From assembly GCA_034336665.1 (NCBI GenBank), contig CM067570.1, forward strand, positions 14,801,502 to 14,865,501: a stretch of 64,000 nt of DNA, given 5' to 3'. Shown here one piece after another: positions 50,542 through 63,374 of this stretch. The translations under genes and the position numbers were made by a program. This DNA comes from Luscinia megarhynchos. Taxonomy: Eukaryota > Chordata > Aves > Passeriformes > Turdidae. The notes beneath the pieces are model-generated. The model was not told the origin of the DNA. It saw nothing but the letters and a program-made list of their open reading frames with translations, and searched no databases. The first letter of the stretch is position 1; the number at the start of each line of letters is the position of its first letter.

Positions 50542-53500
50542 GTGGCTAAATTATAAATTACCTCCATAGGCTCCACTTCCAACTTGTGGACTACTTGTAA
50601 AAGGTCTACAAATAATAATATATTTTTTAAAACTCTAATATTTTCAGCTAACATGAAATCAGGAGGGCTGGTGAGTCAACAGAAGTTGAAGACCAGCTTC
50701 TAAGCAAGACCTATAGCTGGGTCCAGATCCTCAGTACTGGGATCAATGCATTTCCAGGCAGATGCCTATGTCTGCTGTTCATTTATTTTACTGGCTCACT
50801 ATATAAAATTACAGGGTGGAAAGAGCAGGAATGTCTAGGGAAACCTTAGATGTCACTGTAACAGCCCTGCTACATTTCTAAAGCTGTGTATATGCATTAA
50901 CACAGTATTGCTTTCAAACTAAACCATATCCTGCCTCCTAGCTTGGCTTCTTACCCCAAACTCTGGTTCAGTAAGGCAGGTACATGGTTTCTGAAATAGA
51001 ATCTCATATGCCCAAACTGCTTGGCCAAGGAGTGAGGCCTATTCAGAGGTCTCTGTGTAGAAGTGCCCTCAGTGATGGGAAAAGGTACTAAAAGCCCAGA
51101 AGCTATCTGGAGACACTAGAAAAGAGGGTGGGGCTTTTGATGTGTTTATTGAGAGGCAGGAAAATGGAGGGTACTGGTTTGGTTTAAACAAATCCTGGCC
51201 AAACATGAGGATAATGTTTCTCACAGCAAGAGCTAGGAAGCCACATAGCTCTCTTGAGGAAGCACCATCACTGACTCATTTCAAACTAGTCTGAACAAAT
51301 TAAGAGAGAAAAGAGAAGCAGGCAAGCCTGGCAACAAGATTTGAGCTACAACGTCGCTTGATCCAAAAAAACTGTTGGCCTTTCTCATCTTGAGTTCTCT
51401 TTGATTCTGCAGAAGCTTTTAATAATTTTATGGATTTTTGCATAAAACAGCTACAGTGTCACATAAGGTCTCTATTAGCAGCTCCCCCTCTGAAGACGTG
51501 TCAGCAGTTCTGGTAGGGCTGCACTCAGAGGGGCTGGGGCTGCAGGCATTTCATACACCAGGGATATCCTCCATCACCACTCTTGGTGGGAGATGGGTTC
51601 AGGAATGAGGTTTGTGGATTTGCTACTCTTTTAATGTGAGTTGCCTTTATCAAAAAGCAGGCATGGGTGTTAGGGACTGATTCTTCCATAGTTCTCCTCA
51701 GCTCAGTCTTTGCAGCTGCTGCAATGCCCAGTTCAGGTGTTGAGATACACTTCTCTTGGCCATAATTTTAAAGGCCTCAGGGGTTTCAAAACCCTTAATG
51801 GCTGTGCAGCTTACTTTGAGAGCTAAATCCACCATTTAGCATGCAAATGCCCAGGTGTGAATCTGTGGCACTTTCCCTAAGCTGGGATTTCTGGAATTTG
51901 AGGGATATAGCCTTGTGCTCTTCCCTCAGTGTGTTCTAGCTAGTTACCTGCCTGCATGGATATTGCCTGGATATGGAGACATGGCAGCTACAGGAGCTGG
52001 CTACTCAGCAATGCACAGCAGGATTCAGATGTTTGCAGGGAGAATCTCACAGGCACACAGTCTCCACACTTGTGTGTATAGACCTCATGTGAAAGTTTAA
52101 CACCAGGCTTGACCCCACAGTTATAGCACACAAGAAAGACTGTTGGAAGCAGCGGGGCAGTTACAAGGAACATTTGGTATGAATTTTCCCTTGTTTTGCA
52201 GTTAATGAATCATTCCTGAGACTGCCCTTCTACTATTCTCATTATTTCAGTTTAGACTGTTGGGCAAAAAGCTCTTTAGGAGACAGAGCAGTCTCTTTTT
52301 ACGTATTTAATTTGGTTGGACAGAGACAGAGGGAAGGTGGACTGTGTATTAACTGACAGCATTTTTATCCAGAACAAGTTTAAGCTTGCTCTCCAAGCAG
52401 TTTATCTCTAAATTCATAGGCTACTGTGACACTATAATGTTACAGGGGTCCCAGAAAGTTTTTTCCTTTGCTGTGACTCAAGCATGGCATCTTTGAATGC
52501 ATCCTGCAGGTAGTTGGAAGTATGGCTCTTGCAACAGGGTACAGGGCACTTCTTTTTACCCTTTCCAGGAAATTGTTTTCTTCAGTTCTGATCCTCAAGT
52601 GCAATGAGCCTGATTCAAATAAACTGTCATGGTAAAATTTATATTTCCTTACTGTCCGTTTAAAAAAACAAAAAACAAAAATAAACCAAAAAACCCCCCA
52701 AACAAACAAAAGTTAAGGTATCTCAAAAATAAGTTAGACACTTTAGGCACTTTGGTAGTGGGGTAAGGTACCTGGGTTTTTCCTAGATCTCTGCTGCTAT
52801 CTCCCTATTGGATTGTTGTGATGGGGATCTAGATAAGGAAGAGAGCTCTTTGGTCATTCTAGTAAGTTTTGTGTTCTGTAGTGTTAACTCCTCTTGGGTT
52901 TAGACAACCCAAATGCAGAGCATCAGCAGGACAGGTAAAGATGCCTTTCTATTGCTTGCATTTTTTCCTAAAGGAAAAATAAATTCACTGCTTTTTTTGT
53001 CCAAAAACATCAGCAGAACTTAGCTTATGTACGTAACTGTGTTTGAAAGCCAGTTGAGGCCACAATCCCACAAACCAGGAATGGGTTAACTTCAGAGAAC
53101 CATTGAGCTAGGCATGACCATTTATGCTGGCCTTCTTCTAGGAAATTCCCTGCAAGAGAAAATTAGAGGCAGAGGACAGCATGTAGCCATAATCAAACCT
53201 TATTTAGTTTGGCACTTTCTCTATCTATCCCATCTCTACCAATCTGACTTGCTCTGCTGTTTTCCTTGGCTGGATCTCTATTGTAGTTATTCCTTAGATA
53301 TATGTAATATTTCAACATATACAGCTAGTGCATTTGCTGCTTTGTCCATCCTTTGTGTATCAAACTTCAGCGAGTGTTTTTGAGTGTGGTGAATTTCCAG
53401 GTTTGGCTGGAATTCTGCCCCAGGGCTGGGTGGATACCCAGAGAAGTGGTTCTTCTAGAATTTGCATGAGAGAGGACAGCAGAGCCTTTTCCTTCACATC

Positions 53501-54317
53501 TTGGACGTTACCAATGCACACATCATCATTCCAGTAAGACTGAATTGTGCCCAGCTGAGGTAGCAAAGAACCTCTTTTATGTGTGAAAAAATGACCCCTA
53601 GGCAGAAATCTCACCAAACCAGCTGAGAATAGAATCCAGGGCATGACGGTGTTTTCCTCCCATTAATGAACAAGATATTTTAATATCTTTATTTTTTTTC
53701 CAGAAGTGATTGCCAAACCCCATAAATAAGCATAGCATTCTGCACACTAAGGAACTGGATTGACGTTCAATGATATTTCATACCATGTACACTTTAATTA
53801 AGACATGATGACCTGGATTCAGTGGGTTGACACGAGGGAGAATTAACTCTCCATTCTAACAGTTCTGCTGCCAAGGACAAATTCTCTGTTACATCGGTGT
53901 GACTCAGTTCAAACAACAAACAGTCTTGCAATTTAAAATCCCTGCAGGCCCTGGTCAAGTTTCCCCAGTTCTTGGATAACTTCCTTTTTTCTCCTTGATG
54001 TTTTTCCTTAAAGTGAGATATTCTGTTGCTTTGTCCTGATTTTCCAAGTAACGGGTGGGTCCTTATACTCCTGACAATAAAGTTGCTTTCCAAATATTTA
54101 TCACATCAAATAATGTACTTTTCCATGTTAATAATCCTGGAGAATCTCCATCTTTCCTTTTGGTGAATTATGTTGTCTAATATGGACAGATATTTCCAGA
54201 TTTAATGTCAGATTTGATCTCAGGTTTCTGAGATTTTACTTTAGTGACATGTATTGAAAAGTCTATAAGGAAAAAGAAAGAGGGCTAAACTCTGCTTTGT
54301 TCACTTTTTGTTGTTGA
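50542..54317. other. Non-coding sequence, no gene seen
   Basis: No coding exon, RNA gene or clear transposon is visible. An A/C-rich tract lies at 52661-52711. The stretch 53660-54000 is AT-rich, unique and contains intact CpGs and TAAT cores, but nothing can be named. Confidence 0.5.
52661..52711 (+). repeat. A-rich (AAAC-like) low-complexity tract
   Basis: About 50 bases of A runs broken by single C bases and one C6 run. Low complexity. It may be the decayed tail of a retroposon, but no body is recognised. Confidence 0.7.
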
Positions 54318-54339
54318 CATTCATGTGGTTCTGCTCAAG

Positions 54340-54584
54340 ACAATGGGTGTAACTCAGAGCACAACTGGACACACTTGTATGAAACTGAGTGGTTTAAACT
54401 GGAGATGGATGAACCTCCAGAGAAGCCATACATATCATCTAGAGACAGAAATGAAGTTCTTTTGGATTCTGCCTTGCTTGATGGACTATCCATTGAGTTC
54501 CATCCCACAGATTCACTTAGGTTCATATTGTCATTGTGCTTCAGATGTCTTAAACAGATTATGGAATTTACTGAGTTAAACTAA
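54340..54584 (+). other. Candidate exon, unknown acidic peptide (weak)
   Basis: The frame is open from a TGA at 54315-54317 to the TAA ending at 54584. A T-rich stretch ending GCTCAAG at 54339 could act as acceptor. The peptide is balanced and hydrophilic (it includes YETEWFKLEMDEPPEKPY and SSRDRNEVLLDSALLDG) and low in cysteine, unlike many chance frames here. No donor of quality is seen inside, so it would be a terminal exon. No family is recognised, and chance remains the likeliest explanation. Confidence 0.12.
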
Positions 54585-56187
54585 AATAAACTTAGAGCTG
54601 ATCAAGTTTCACCACTGCAACTCCATGCTACGGAAGCCTGAGCTTACCTCCACAAATCTCCTGGTTTATCCTGGAATGTGCCCTTGTCTTCCTCTGAGAG
54701 GACCAGTAAAGGACTCTTCAGTCCTCTACTGAAAATAACATAAAGTAGGGTGAAGTTCAGGGAAAGCAGGGATGAACTTTTGCAGTTGTCCTAGGTCCTG
54801 GTACTGCAATAATCCAGGAAACCAGAATCTCTTCCCCAGATGTTCAGGCTTTATCATATAAGTCTTTCTTTGGTTTAAAAAGGTAAACACATGGAGACAA
54901 GATGAAAACTGACTCAGAAAGACAAGAGGGTCATTGCAACGTGTCCTGTTCCCAGCATCAGGCAGAAGGTCCCAAGGAAACGTCTGCCTGCTTTGGTGAG
55001 AGCAAACATTACACTGCTGCAGAATTTACAGAGGACAATCTGCTGGCTGTAATGGAAGCCTGGCTTCATTGACCTGGAGAGTTTAAAGATTTTAATGCTC
55101 TTCTGGAAGGCTTTGAATCCACCTGTGTGGCAACGCCGCCACTAATAGTAAAAGGATGGCATCCACGCTTTGCAGCTGGCTCCAAGTTTCATAAGCACTG
55201 TTGGTAGATTGGATAATTCTGTGTGCAAAGTACCTTGAAACCAGGCCTGTTCATAAACTCTGGGATGGGCTGAGAGGTGGAGCTGCCCTCTCTGCTGGGA
55301 CGTGTGAGGGAAAAACTCCTCCACAGAATTACAACAGGTAAATTCCTTGCTCCCAGCCTCTCCTCATCCGCACGGATTAGAAACTTTGAAGATACTTTTA
55401 TTTTTCTCTTATGTTTTAAAGATGTAAACTTTGCAGGGGTCTTTTTTTCTTGCCAGATTCCTTTAAAAAGGCATATTCCTGAAGCTCCTGTAACCCTTAC
55501 CTTATCTCTCCAGGCACAGAGAGCTCTCATACAGATGCAGCTTCGCCTCTGCCAGAGATTTTCTTTCTATGGTTCCGAATAGCACAGGAGCTCACTTCTG
55601 AAGGCAAAGGCTGGCTTGAAGTGCTTCCCAAAGGATAAAGCTTGTGCACAATATGATGGCTCCTGCAAGGAGCACCAGTAGCCCTGCACAGCCAGTCTTC
55701 TGTCATCCTGCTTCGCCCAGGTCGGAGGGGTGGTGACAGCTGACACCGTGCAGCCTGCGGAGCTCAGGAAGCTGTGCAGGGAACGAGCTCTGTGGAATGC
55801 ACTTGTCTCCCTTTTCCATGGATATTCTCAGACCACACACCGGTGCTCCACGCAGGACAGCTGCAAACACTGCCTACGATAGAGCTCTGGCAAAGGCCAG
55901 TTGGCCTCCAGTGGATCCAGATGGGTCTCGGAGGAGAACAGCTGTGTGTGAACAGGAAGGGAGAGCTTCCTCCTGCCTCTTCCAAAACCTACCACTCAAC
56001 CGCTAAATAAATCAACATCAGCAGTGACTCTTCACGAGGCAGAGCGAGCCAAGCCCAGGCTGGGAGTTTACCTCAGTACACAGCAAAGGGAGGGGAGCTG
56101 TCTGCAGCAAACCAAGGCTTCCCCAACGCAGATCTTTAGGGTGCCACCAGCCCATTTCTGCTGTGTTTTCATAAAGCTGCTTTCCTG
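54585..56187. other. Non-coding sequence, no gene seen
   Basis: The part at 55680-55960 is GC-richer with several CpGs, and many frames are open at once, so no coding call is made. No transposon or RNA gene is recognised. A 101-codon ATG-initiated plus-strand frame follows at 56188-56493. It runs directly into the A-tract block and is taken as chance. Confidence 0.45.
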
Positions 56188-56480
56188 ATGCTGTTTGTGC
56201 TGCCTGAAGTTACAGCAAAGACATGGTGCATATCACCATGTGGGGACAACTCAGAGTGTAGAACAGGTGAAACAAAAATCACTTTCAGCTATACAACTGT
56301 AGAAATATCAAGCAGAGGCTTGGAACGTTTTGGTTTGGGTAACACAGGAGGTCTGACCTCTCCTGTCGCTGTCAAGAGTGGTGGAAGGAAAATCTCTCTT
56401 GCCTTTGTGCAGAACATGAGGCAAGTGTATATTGTATGGGTTGCAGAGAGTTTTTTGGGGGTTTTTTTGCAGGACATGTT

Positions 56481-56520
56481 AAAAAAATTTTAAAAAAATT
56501 TAAAAAAACTTAAAAAAAAA
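56481..56520 (+). repeat. Four phased A-tracts (predicted bent DNA)
   Basis: Runs of 7, 7, 7 and 9 A begin at 56481, 56492, 56502 and 56512, that is, at spacings of 11, 10 and 10 bases, separated by T-rich linkers. A-tracts in phase with the helical repeat give strong intrinsic curvature and disfavour nucleosomes. It could also be the decayed tail of a retroposon. Confidence 0.8.
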
Positions 56521-56859
56521 GCAAGAAGCTGTGCTTTTGGATCTACTATTCCCCAAAAATAAATTTACAATTTGTCATCAAACATCTGAAGTCTCCAAAA
56601 AAATCCTGCTTTCTCCGGTATCTTCTATAGCATTATACTGATCTTTCATCGTTTTAAAACAGAACTTGTGGTCCTTTTAGCATGAATGTCTTGTAATCAG
56701 GCCCTCAAGCCTCATATCTGGCAATCTCAACCTCCTTTTTCGGGTGTATAATTACAGGTGCTTTGTTCTCACCATCATCATGATGAATATAGTTAAATGA
56801 TATTAGGTTAAATGGAATTTGATGGGTTTACTTTGTGTTGTGTATGTCATGACATGGTT

Positions 56860-56965
56860 AGAATGACAGAGTCATTTGGATTGGAGGGGACCTGACACAG
56901 TTTCTGGTCCAGCTCCTATAGCTTGGGGCACTCATACAACATACCAAGGCAGAGTTGTGCAGTGC
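56860..56965 (-). mobile_element. CR1 LINE 3' tail, diverged
   Basis: On the plus strand gaatgacagagtcatttgga, ttggaggggacctgacacag and tctggtccagctcctatagc match the reverse-complement CR1 tail pattern ('agaatcatagaatggtttgggttggaagggacct...ctagtccaaccccc') in order. Further on, gcttggggcac and cagagttgtgcag fit the next CR1 section. Only about 100 bases can be followed. There is no coding capacity. Confidence 0.65.
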
Positions 56966-58637
56966 ACAAAGCAAGGATTAAATCAAACCAAAGAATAAAT
57001 CATATTCATTAAGCTGCCTGGAGGCATCCATAGGAAAAGCTGGATGGGACAGCCTGGCCTGCCTAACACTGTGTGACATTGTCACTCTTGTTTGTCTGAA
57101 AAAGAGATCAGAACACATTTTTTCCAATAAGATATTTTCCTACTGAAAAGCTTCATTTAAAAGAAATGCATTTTCCTAGAAACATGTTGGTTTGGACAGA
57201 TGTTTGTTTAGAAAGAAGAGTGTGAAACGTGAAACTTTAAAGCCAAGTATTCTCAAAATAAGTAATTTCAGCATATTTGGACTGAGGGGGGATTACATCT
57301 TGAAACAAAATTTTACCCTTCTCTGTCTAGGCTGATTATAAGACATGCTGAAGAGCTGGGAATAAAACAAACAAAAATAACCCAAAGAAAGATCTTACTT
57401 CCCGAAAGGGAACTAGTTTACTTTGTCCAAAAGAATTCCTATAGAAGCTCTGAAATGTGTTGTTGTTTGTTCCCCACTCAGAATGCATCTTGGTGTGGAT
57501 TCACAAGGTTTAATGCTTGCTTGGAGCTTGAGAGGCAGAAGTTCAAGAGCCAAGGTTTCCCAGCCTGTACCTCTCAGTCTTCACTCACGTGGTGAGGCTG
57601 CAGCTTCCAGACATGAGAGGGGTTATGATGATGCTTTTTAATCCTCCCTGAATTCCATCAGGAGCCAAGGTGGTCCACAGGAAAATGCTACAGCTGATAT
57701 CACACTGGTGTTGGTTTTCCAGTCAAAAAGTCAGGTTCTCTCTCATAGCTGGGTGAACTTGGACAAGATCAAAGCATGGCTGGAGCACAGGCCTCTGGCT
57801 TCTAAGGACTACAAGACACACAACTCTCTGGCACCCTTACCCTAGCAGCTGAATTTCACCCCTGAAGAACATATTCAGGATTTCAGCAACACACAAACTT
57901 AAAATATTTCTAGAATGTTTTTGATTTTGAAACTTCATCAAACTTCACCATCTCAGTCTCCCTGTAGGACAGCTCTGCAAAGAAAATTTCAGCCTTTTCT
58001 CATTTGTTCAAGATAAAAGGACAAGAAATAGGGAGGAAGAGGCTTGAACTTTTTTGGTTATAGGAAAGCATATTTTTCCAGTCAGTCTGAAGCTGTTCTT
58101 CTGATGCATCCAAATAAAATTCACATTCAGGCATGGGTTATGTTTGGAAAACTTCAACTGACTATGTAAAAGCTCTGAAACAGAAAAAAAAATTATGAGA
58201 ATTAATAAAAGAGAGGTTTAAAGTTAAAACTCCTCTGCAGCCTTCATTATAAAGCACTGCCAGATGCCTCCTCTAAAAGAATTCATACAAGGTATTGCTC
58301 ATTGGCCCCTTTGAGTCTACGAACATAAATTAGGGTTACTCACATGAGTAAAGGATTGTGGGATCAGACTCTGCTTTTGCCCAAGAGTGAGCATCTGTAA
58401 AAAAACCTTTTGGGATAAAAGACACAGAAGAACTATAAGACCCTTATGGTTGTCAAATACAATTTCCTTTACTTGCATTTTTCTCTTACATTTGGGCTCC
58501 GACCTCCATCTGTTTATGGAAATATTTAGATCCCTCTGGTGTATTTTTAGCAGATCATTTTGCTTTTGCTGCTGCAATATCATTGCATCATCATTCTTGG
58601 GTTGCTCAGCTCTAATTTCTTTGCATTTTTTTCTGCC
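56966..58637. other. Non-coding sequence, no gene seen
   Basis: AT-rich unique sequence with no recognised coding, RNA or transposon sequence. Its last part lies in an open frame (58387-58785) that runs through a poly-T and CA-rich tract and is therefore chance. Confidence 0.5.
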
Positions 58638-58760
58638 TTTTTTTTTTTTTAATCTTAAACTTCAATCATTCCAGCAGACACACGCACACAGAGTAAATGC
58701 TATGCTGTGTTTACACTCACACAAGCATGCTGGCAAGTTGCACACAAAGACACACACAGA
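58638..58760 (+). repeat. Poly-T (13) followed by CA-rich tract
   Basis: A T13 run at 58638-58650 is followed at 58677-58760 by interrupted CA repeats (cacacgcacacag, acactcacacaagc, cacacaaagacacacacaga). Simple-sequence DNA. Confidence 0.7.
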
Positions 58761-59902
58761 CAGCATGGCTTGTGGTGAGTGTTAGTGCTGGGGCTTTTTC
58801 AATGCTATTTCCATTTGTGAATCATCCTAATAGAGACATTACGGGATGGTTGCCCTGGGAGCTGAGATTTCAGGCTCTTAGGGGTACCTCCCATAAACAG
58901 CTGAATCTGAGGGTACACCAGACTGTCACTCTCTTGTGAAATTTTTGCTGTCACACTGTTCACTCAGCCCTAAATACACATGGTCCTGCATGCACATGTG
59001 TATAGGAATGACCTTATTCCTTGACTGGACGCTCTCCTTCACATGGATTTGGATTTTCCTTTGTCCAGGAGTTCACAGCACTCCTTCCCCACCCTGCCTG
59101 TTATCCTGCAAACATGCCACAGCTTCAAATCCTTCCAAACTCAGGAGTCATTTGGGCCTGGTTGCTTATAGAGGCAGGAGAGCACCAGCCTGATGGCAGA
59201 TATTAAGGAGAACACCTGCAGTCTGGAAACTCACCTGGGACCCAACAACTCATTAAATAATCCTCTTTGTCCCTCTCCATCAGATAGCACTCACTGGCTT
59301 TTACAATATCATTACCTGCAGTCTGAGACGACCAGGCACAACCCAAACCCTGGAAGAGGTTTTTAGGTGGGCCCTGATGCAAGTCCAGGTGAGATCCATA
59401 GGGATACAATTAGAGCTGATTTCTGCATGGATGTTTGAGAGACACCAAGAATTACGTCTTCTGGGTGAAAAGCTAACCTTTCTTGTGATAACCTTAGGGA
59501 AGTAAATATATAACGTGTCCCTTGGATTCAGTTTCATAACCCTGTATTAGGTAACAAGGTGGAAAATAGAATATTACATCATTGGGAGGCTATGTCATTC
59601 TTTGGCCTAGCTGTGTTAGCTTTAGGAGAGACAGTAATTTGTGACTCATACATAAACAGACCTGCCTTCAGGAGGGGTCAGGCTCCTTTTGCACACCTGA
59701 GGAGCCTCTGACTAGGCACTAATGAGGAAACCCAGGGAAAGTCAAGCCATGCTCACCATCTGCTCTTCCTAAATGCCTCAAAATTGTGTTGCCATTTGCA
59801 AAATTACAAACCACAGTGATCTATTTATCTTTCTTAGCCTAGGCAGAGAGTGTGTGATGCTTGCTCTGGACAAATCAAACAGTTGTGCCTCTCCAAATGC
59901 TT

Positions 59903-59936
59903 TCATCATCATCATTATTTATTATTATTTATCATC
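59903..59936 (+). repeat. (CAT)n/(ATT)n trinucleotide repeat
   Basis: Four CAT units pass into ATT units and back to ATC. A compound trinucleotide microsatellite of about 34 bases. Confidence 0.8.
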
Positions 59937-60017
59937 CCTCCCATGTGTTATGTTTTTTCCATGCACAAAGAACAGGCAGATGTTTTCCATCTGCATGACT
60001 CCTTAATTTTAGATCTC

Positions 60018-60060
60018 AGGAAAAAAAAAGAGAAGAAAAAAAGAACTAAAGAAAAAAGAA
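60018..60060 (+). repeat. A/G-rich low-complexity tract
   Basis: A runs broken by single G bases over about 40 bases. Low complexity. Confidence 0.75.
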
Positions 60061-63000
60061 ACCATCAAGAATGAAGAAATGCACAGCGTGTCTGGGAGTG
60101 GCACTGACCCTCATGTAGAGGTATGTGTATGCATGAGGTCTCTGCAACCAGAGCCAGTGGATTTTCCTTTCCTCAGGCTCTTGGCTGACTTGAAGGAAAG
60201 ACTCTTGGGACTGCAATGGATGTCTTCACCAGAGCACAGGTCTTAGGGCAAGCTTTACACCACGGGAACAAAGAACCTGTTCAGGAGGTTACTCTGACCC
60301 AAAATCCTGGGCTGAACTTGTGCAGACCCAGAGCAGGGCTCAGGTCTGCCTCTCTTCACACACACCCTTTTTCATTCCTTTGGCCTCTTGCCTCCCTTCA
60401 ATTTCTCCCCTGCCCATAAGCTCTTGAGTCTCCAAATCCTTCTCAGCTTCCTTCCCTACCACGGCTCAGCTCTTCCTTATTACCTGATGGCTCAGATGAG
60501 CAAAGTTCTGACTTTCTTCTCCCCACCATGCAAGATCCTGGCATCGAGTCCAGGGGCCCAGGACAATCCCAAGGCAGGAGGAGGTGGAGCTGCCCAGCAT
60601 CCTCACTCAGCTTTGCCACAGCTCAGTAAACACTGGCTCTGTTGGGAAACCAAAGCTTTGACACTTTGATTAAATGTACATTTTCTTGAAAAGTGTCTTC
60701 TTTCCACAGGAATTTTGACTTTCTAGTGAAGACCAAGAAAGTCTTGGCCTAAACATTTAGGGGTTTTGAGTCTTTTTTTGGAGTGTACGGAAGAAAAGAC
60801 ATTTAAAATTTGCCACAACCAGATTCCAGAGGGAATGGGTTTACTCTGGTTTCCTTCACAGTTTTCTCAGAATCTCACTCTTCCCAGAATCATTCTTCTT
60901 TAGAAACTTCAGTGTTGATGTGAACACATAGCAATGCCATACCACCTACCAGCAAGGGAGCAGGCAGGATACCAAACTGGGCTGATAGAAAGGTGAAAAG
61001 ATTTGCACAATACTTCAGTTTCCAGAGCAATCTAGTTGCCCTAGAAAGAAATAAGGCAAAAATAATAAAACAATGATGGGAACGGGAGCTATATTAATAA
61101 TAATGCTTCATAAATACACTTGGCCTTTTACAACCATATTACTAACAGACATATCAAAGACCTTGCAAGAACAGCTCAGTGCCTCTAGGGCATTTGGAAC
61201 ACAGACCAAGATTTTGCCAATAGAAACTTATGTGATTCGTGAGGTGACACTTTAAATTCAGACATCTGGTGGGTTGTGGGGAGTGGGGTACTGTGACTCT
61301 GGTATTAATAGCATGTTCCCTCCATTTACTAGTTCAAACAAGTTGCTGTGTTGTTCTTAACTTCAGAAAGCAACCAGGCTTGTGAAAAATTGAGCTGTTT
61401 TCTTTCTGCTTGACATATTGTTGAAGAACTGAACAGACACAGTAACAAGTTCAGGCACTCTGAAGTGTTTTGGTTAGTGATTATTGCTATAAAGTCCCTG
61501 TTTCTTCACCCCCACCACCCTTCTTGCCAAAATGAGAATTTGATGACAAGGTAACTTGACTCTGCCTCGCCCTTAGAAAGATAGAAAGATTCAAAAATAG
61601 CTGTAGGCTTCGGGCTACACAGAAAACTTGCAAAGAAAATTTACTTGAATGAGTAAAATGAAAATTTGTTGCATGGAAGCTCTCAAATACACGGTTGACC
61701 TGAAAATTATGAGAAAAATTTGGCTGGGAGTAAGTGCAGTGGGGTGTCAGCAAGAGTGGAATTCTTCCTGCTCTTGGTATCTTTTTGAGGATTAGAACTC
61801 CACCACATTGGGGTGGAATCTCTGTATAACTTTTCTCTCCAGTAAGAATTTAATGAGTCTATTTCCAGCCTCAAAAAGTGAGGAAAGAAAGAAAAGTAGA
61901 TAAAACAATTTTATAAAAGTAGGAATAAAGGGCTAGGGATAGCAGGGATAGCACCAGGCACTCCATTAATATTGCTTCTGTGCAGATCCCACATACACTG
62001 CATCTCATCCCTAGCACCTTTCCACTGGATGTTTCCATCCCCTTGTCCAGGTGCCTGAAGGCAAGGGTGTTAGAAAAATAGAAGGAGAAGGTTTTGTACA
62101 CTGAGCTTGATTTGGATACTTGAGCTTGATTTCTTTGCTTTGAGGTGAAGTGAGACCATCATTTTACCACAGAAGACAATGGAAATAAAAACAAAATTTT
62201 GAAATAAATATACAAGTTCCCAGTGTCTAGCACTCTCGTCATCTGTGAGAAACAGCCTCTCCACTCATCCATTTCATTATCTACACATGCAGCTCACTTT
62301 TAAGCTTCCTCCTGCCCAACACCAAGCTGGACTTTGTTGATGAGGCAGCTGGAGAGCTGTGACCTCTGCAGATCCAGCAGGTCTGAAACATTTCAAAACC
62401 AAATTCATCTGCCCTACCGTGCTGCAAACCCTCAAGCCTGCCCTGAGAGGCGCCTCAGTCCTAGAGCCAGAGATTCCTAAAGGCTCAGGTGAGGTTAGGG
62501 ATGAGTTAGGGGGAGGCCAATGGCAGAGAGCAAAGCCCTGGTCATGAGCTGAGTGTGTTGAAGGCCAGGTCTCCACCCTCCAGCACTGGCCTTGGCAGAT
62601 GTAATTGGCACACCAATCCTGGGATAAGCAGGGAGCTGACCCTGGAAACTGGAAAGTTAATCATGTCCTGCTAGCAAAAAATTCTTTGCATTCATTATCT
62701 GTGAATATCTGTTCAGAGTATCATCCATCTGAACTCATTTCCCTGATTATCCCAAACAATTTAGAGAACTTTTCTTCTCTTCCCATCCTCCCCCCTTTGT
62801 ACAATCCTGTCTCTTTCTTGATTTTTACTTCTTTTGGGGCTGCTGCTTCTGATTCTTTGTGACTGGGCTGTGTGGAGGGAGTCAAGGCAACTTCTTCACA
62901 GACACGGAAGAGAAAAATAATCACCTTGTTTGATATTTTTCTGTTCTCTCATCAAATTGGGAGTACCAATCCCCACTCCTAGCCTTTTGACATGATGGCT

Positions 63001-63352
63001 TAACAGTGTCCATGTGGGAGAAATTTGTTTATCAGCCTTGTGGAATTTCCCACCTCAGTTTACTTTAGAAAAGGTGGGAGGCTAAGAAGGTACAATTCCA
63101 TCTATTAAGTCTTTCCAAGTAATTCCATGATGCTGTTAAACCTTTCCCCATAAATGTATAATGCCAGAGCTGTCAATCCAGATACAGCAAGCCTCTGCAT
63201 GTGCTTACTGCATTGACAGAGACCATATCTTTACAAGAAAATGTCTGCATAAGCAGCTTTGCATTCAGTTACTGGTCATTTAATTCTTTCCCTCCTGAGG
63301 TACATTTTCTCCTCTTTCTACAGCAGTATATATGCATGTCTGCATGTGTTTT

Positions 63353-63374
63353 ATATCTATAGATAGATAGATAT
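63353..63374 (+). repeat. Short (GATA)n microsatellite
   Basis: About three and a half ATAG/GATA units after tatctat. Short, but may be length-variable. Confidence 0.7.

Larger units (their letters stand above)
58761..63352. other. Non-coding sequence, no gene seen
   Basis: Open frames of up to 99 codons only. Simple repeats lie at 59903-59936 and 60018-60060. A palindrome gaggcgcctc lies at about 62445-62454. No RNA gene or transposon tail is recognised. Confidence 0.5.

Noticed and set aside
56188..56493. 101-codon ATG frame with a hydrophobic start
   Set aside because: It ends inside the phased A-tract block and has no recognised motif. Its length is within chance expectation.
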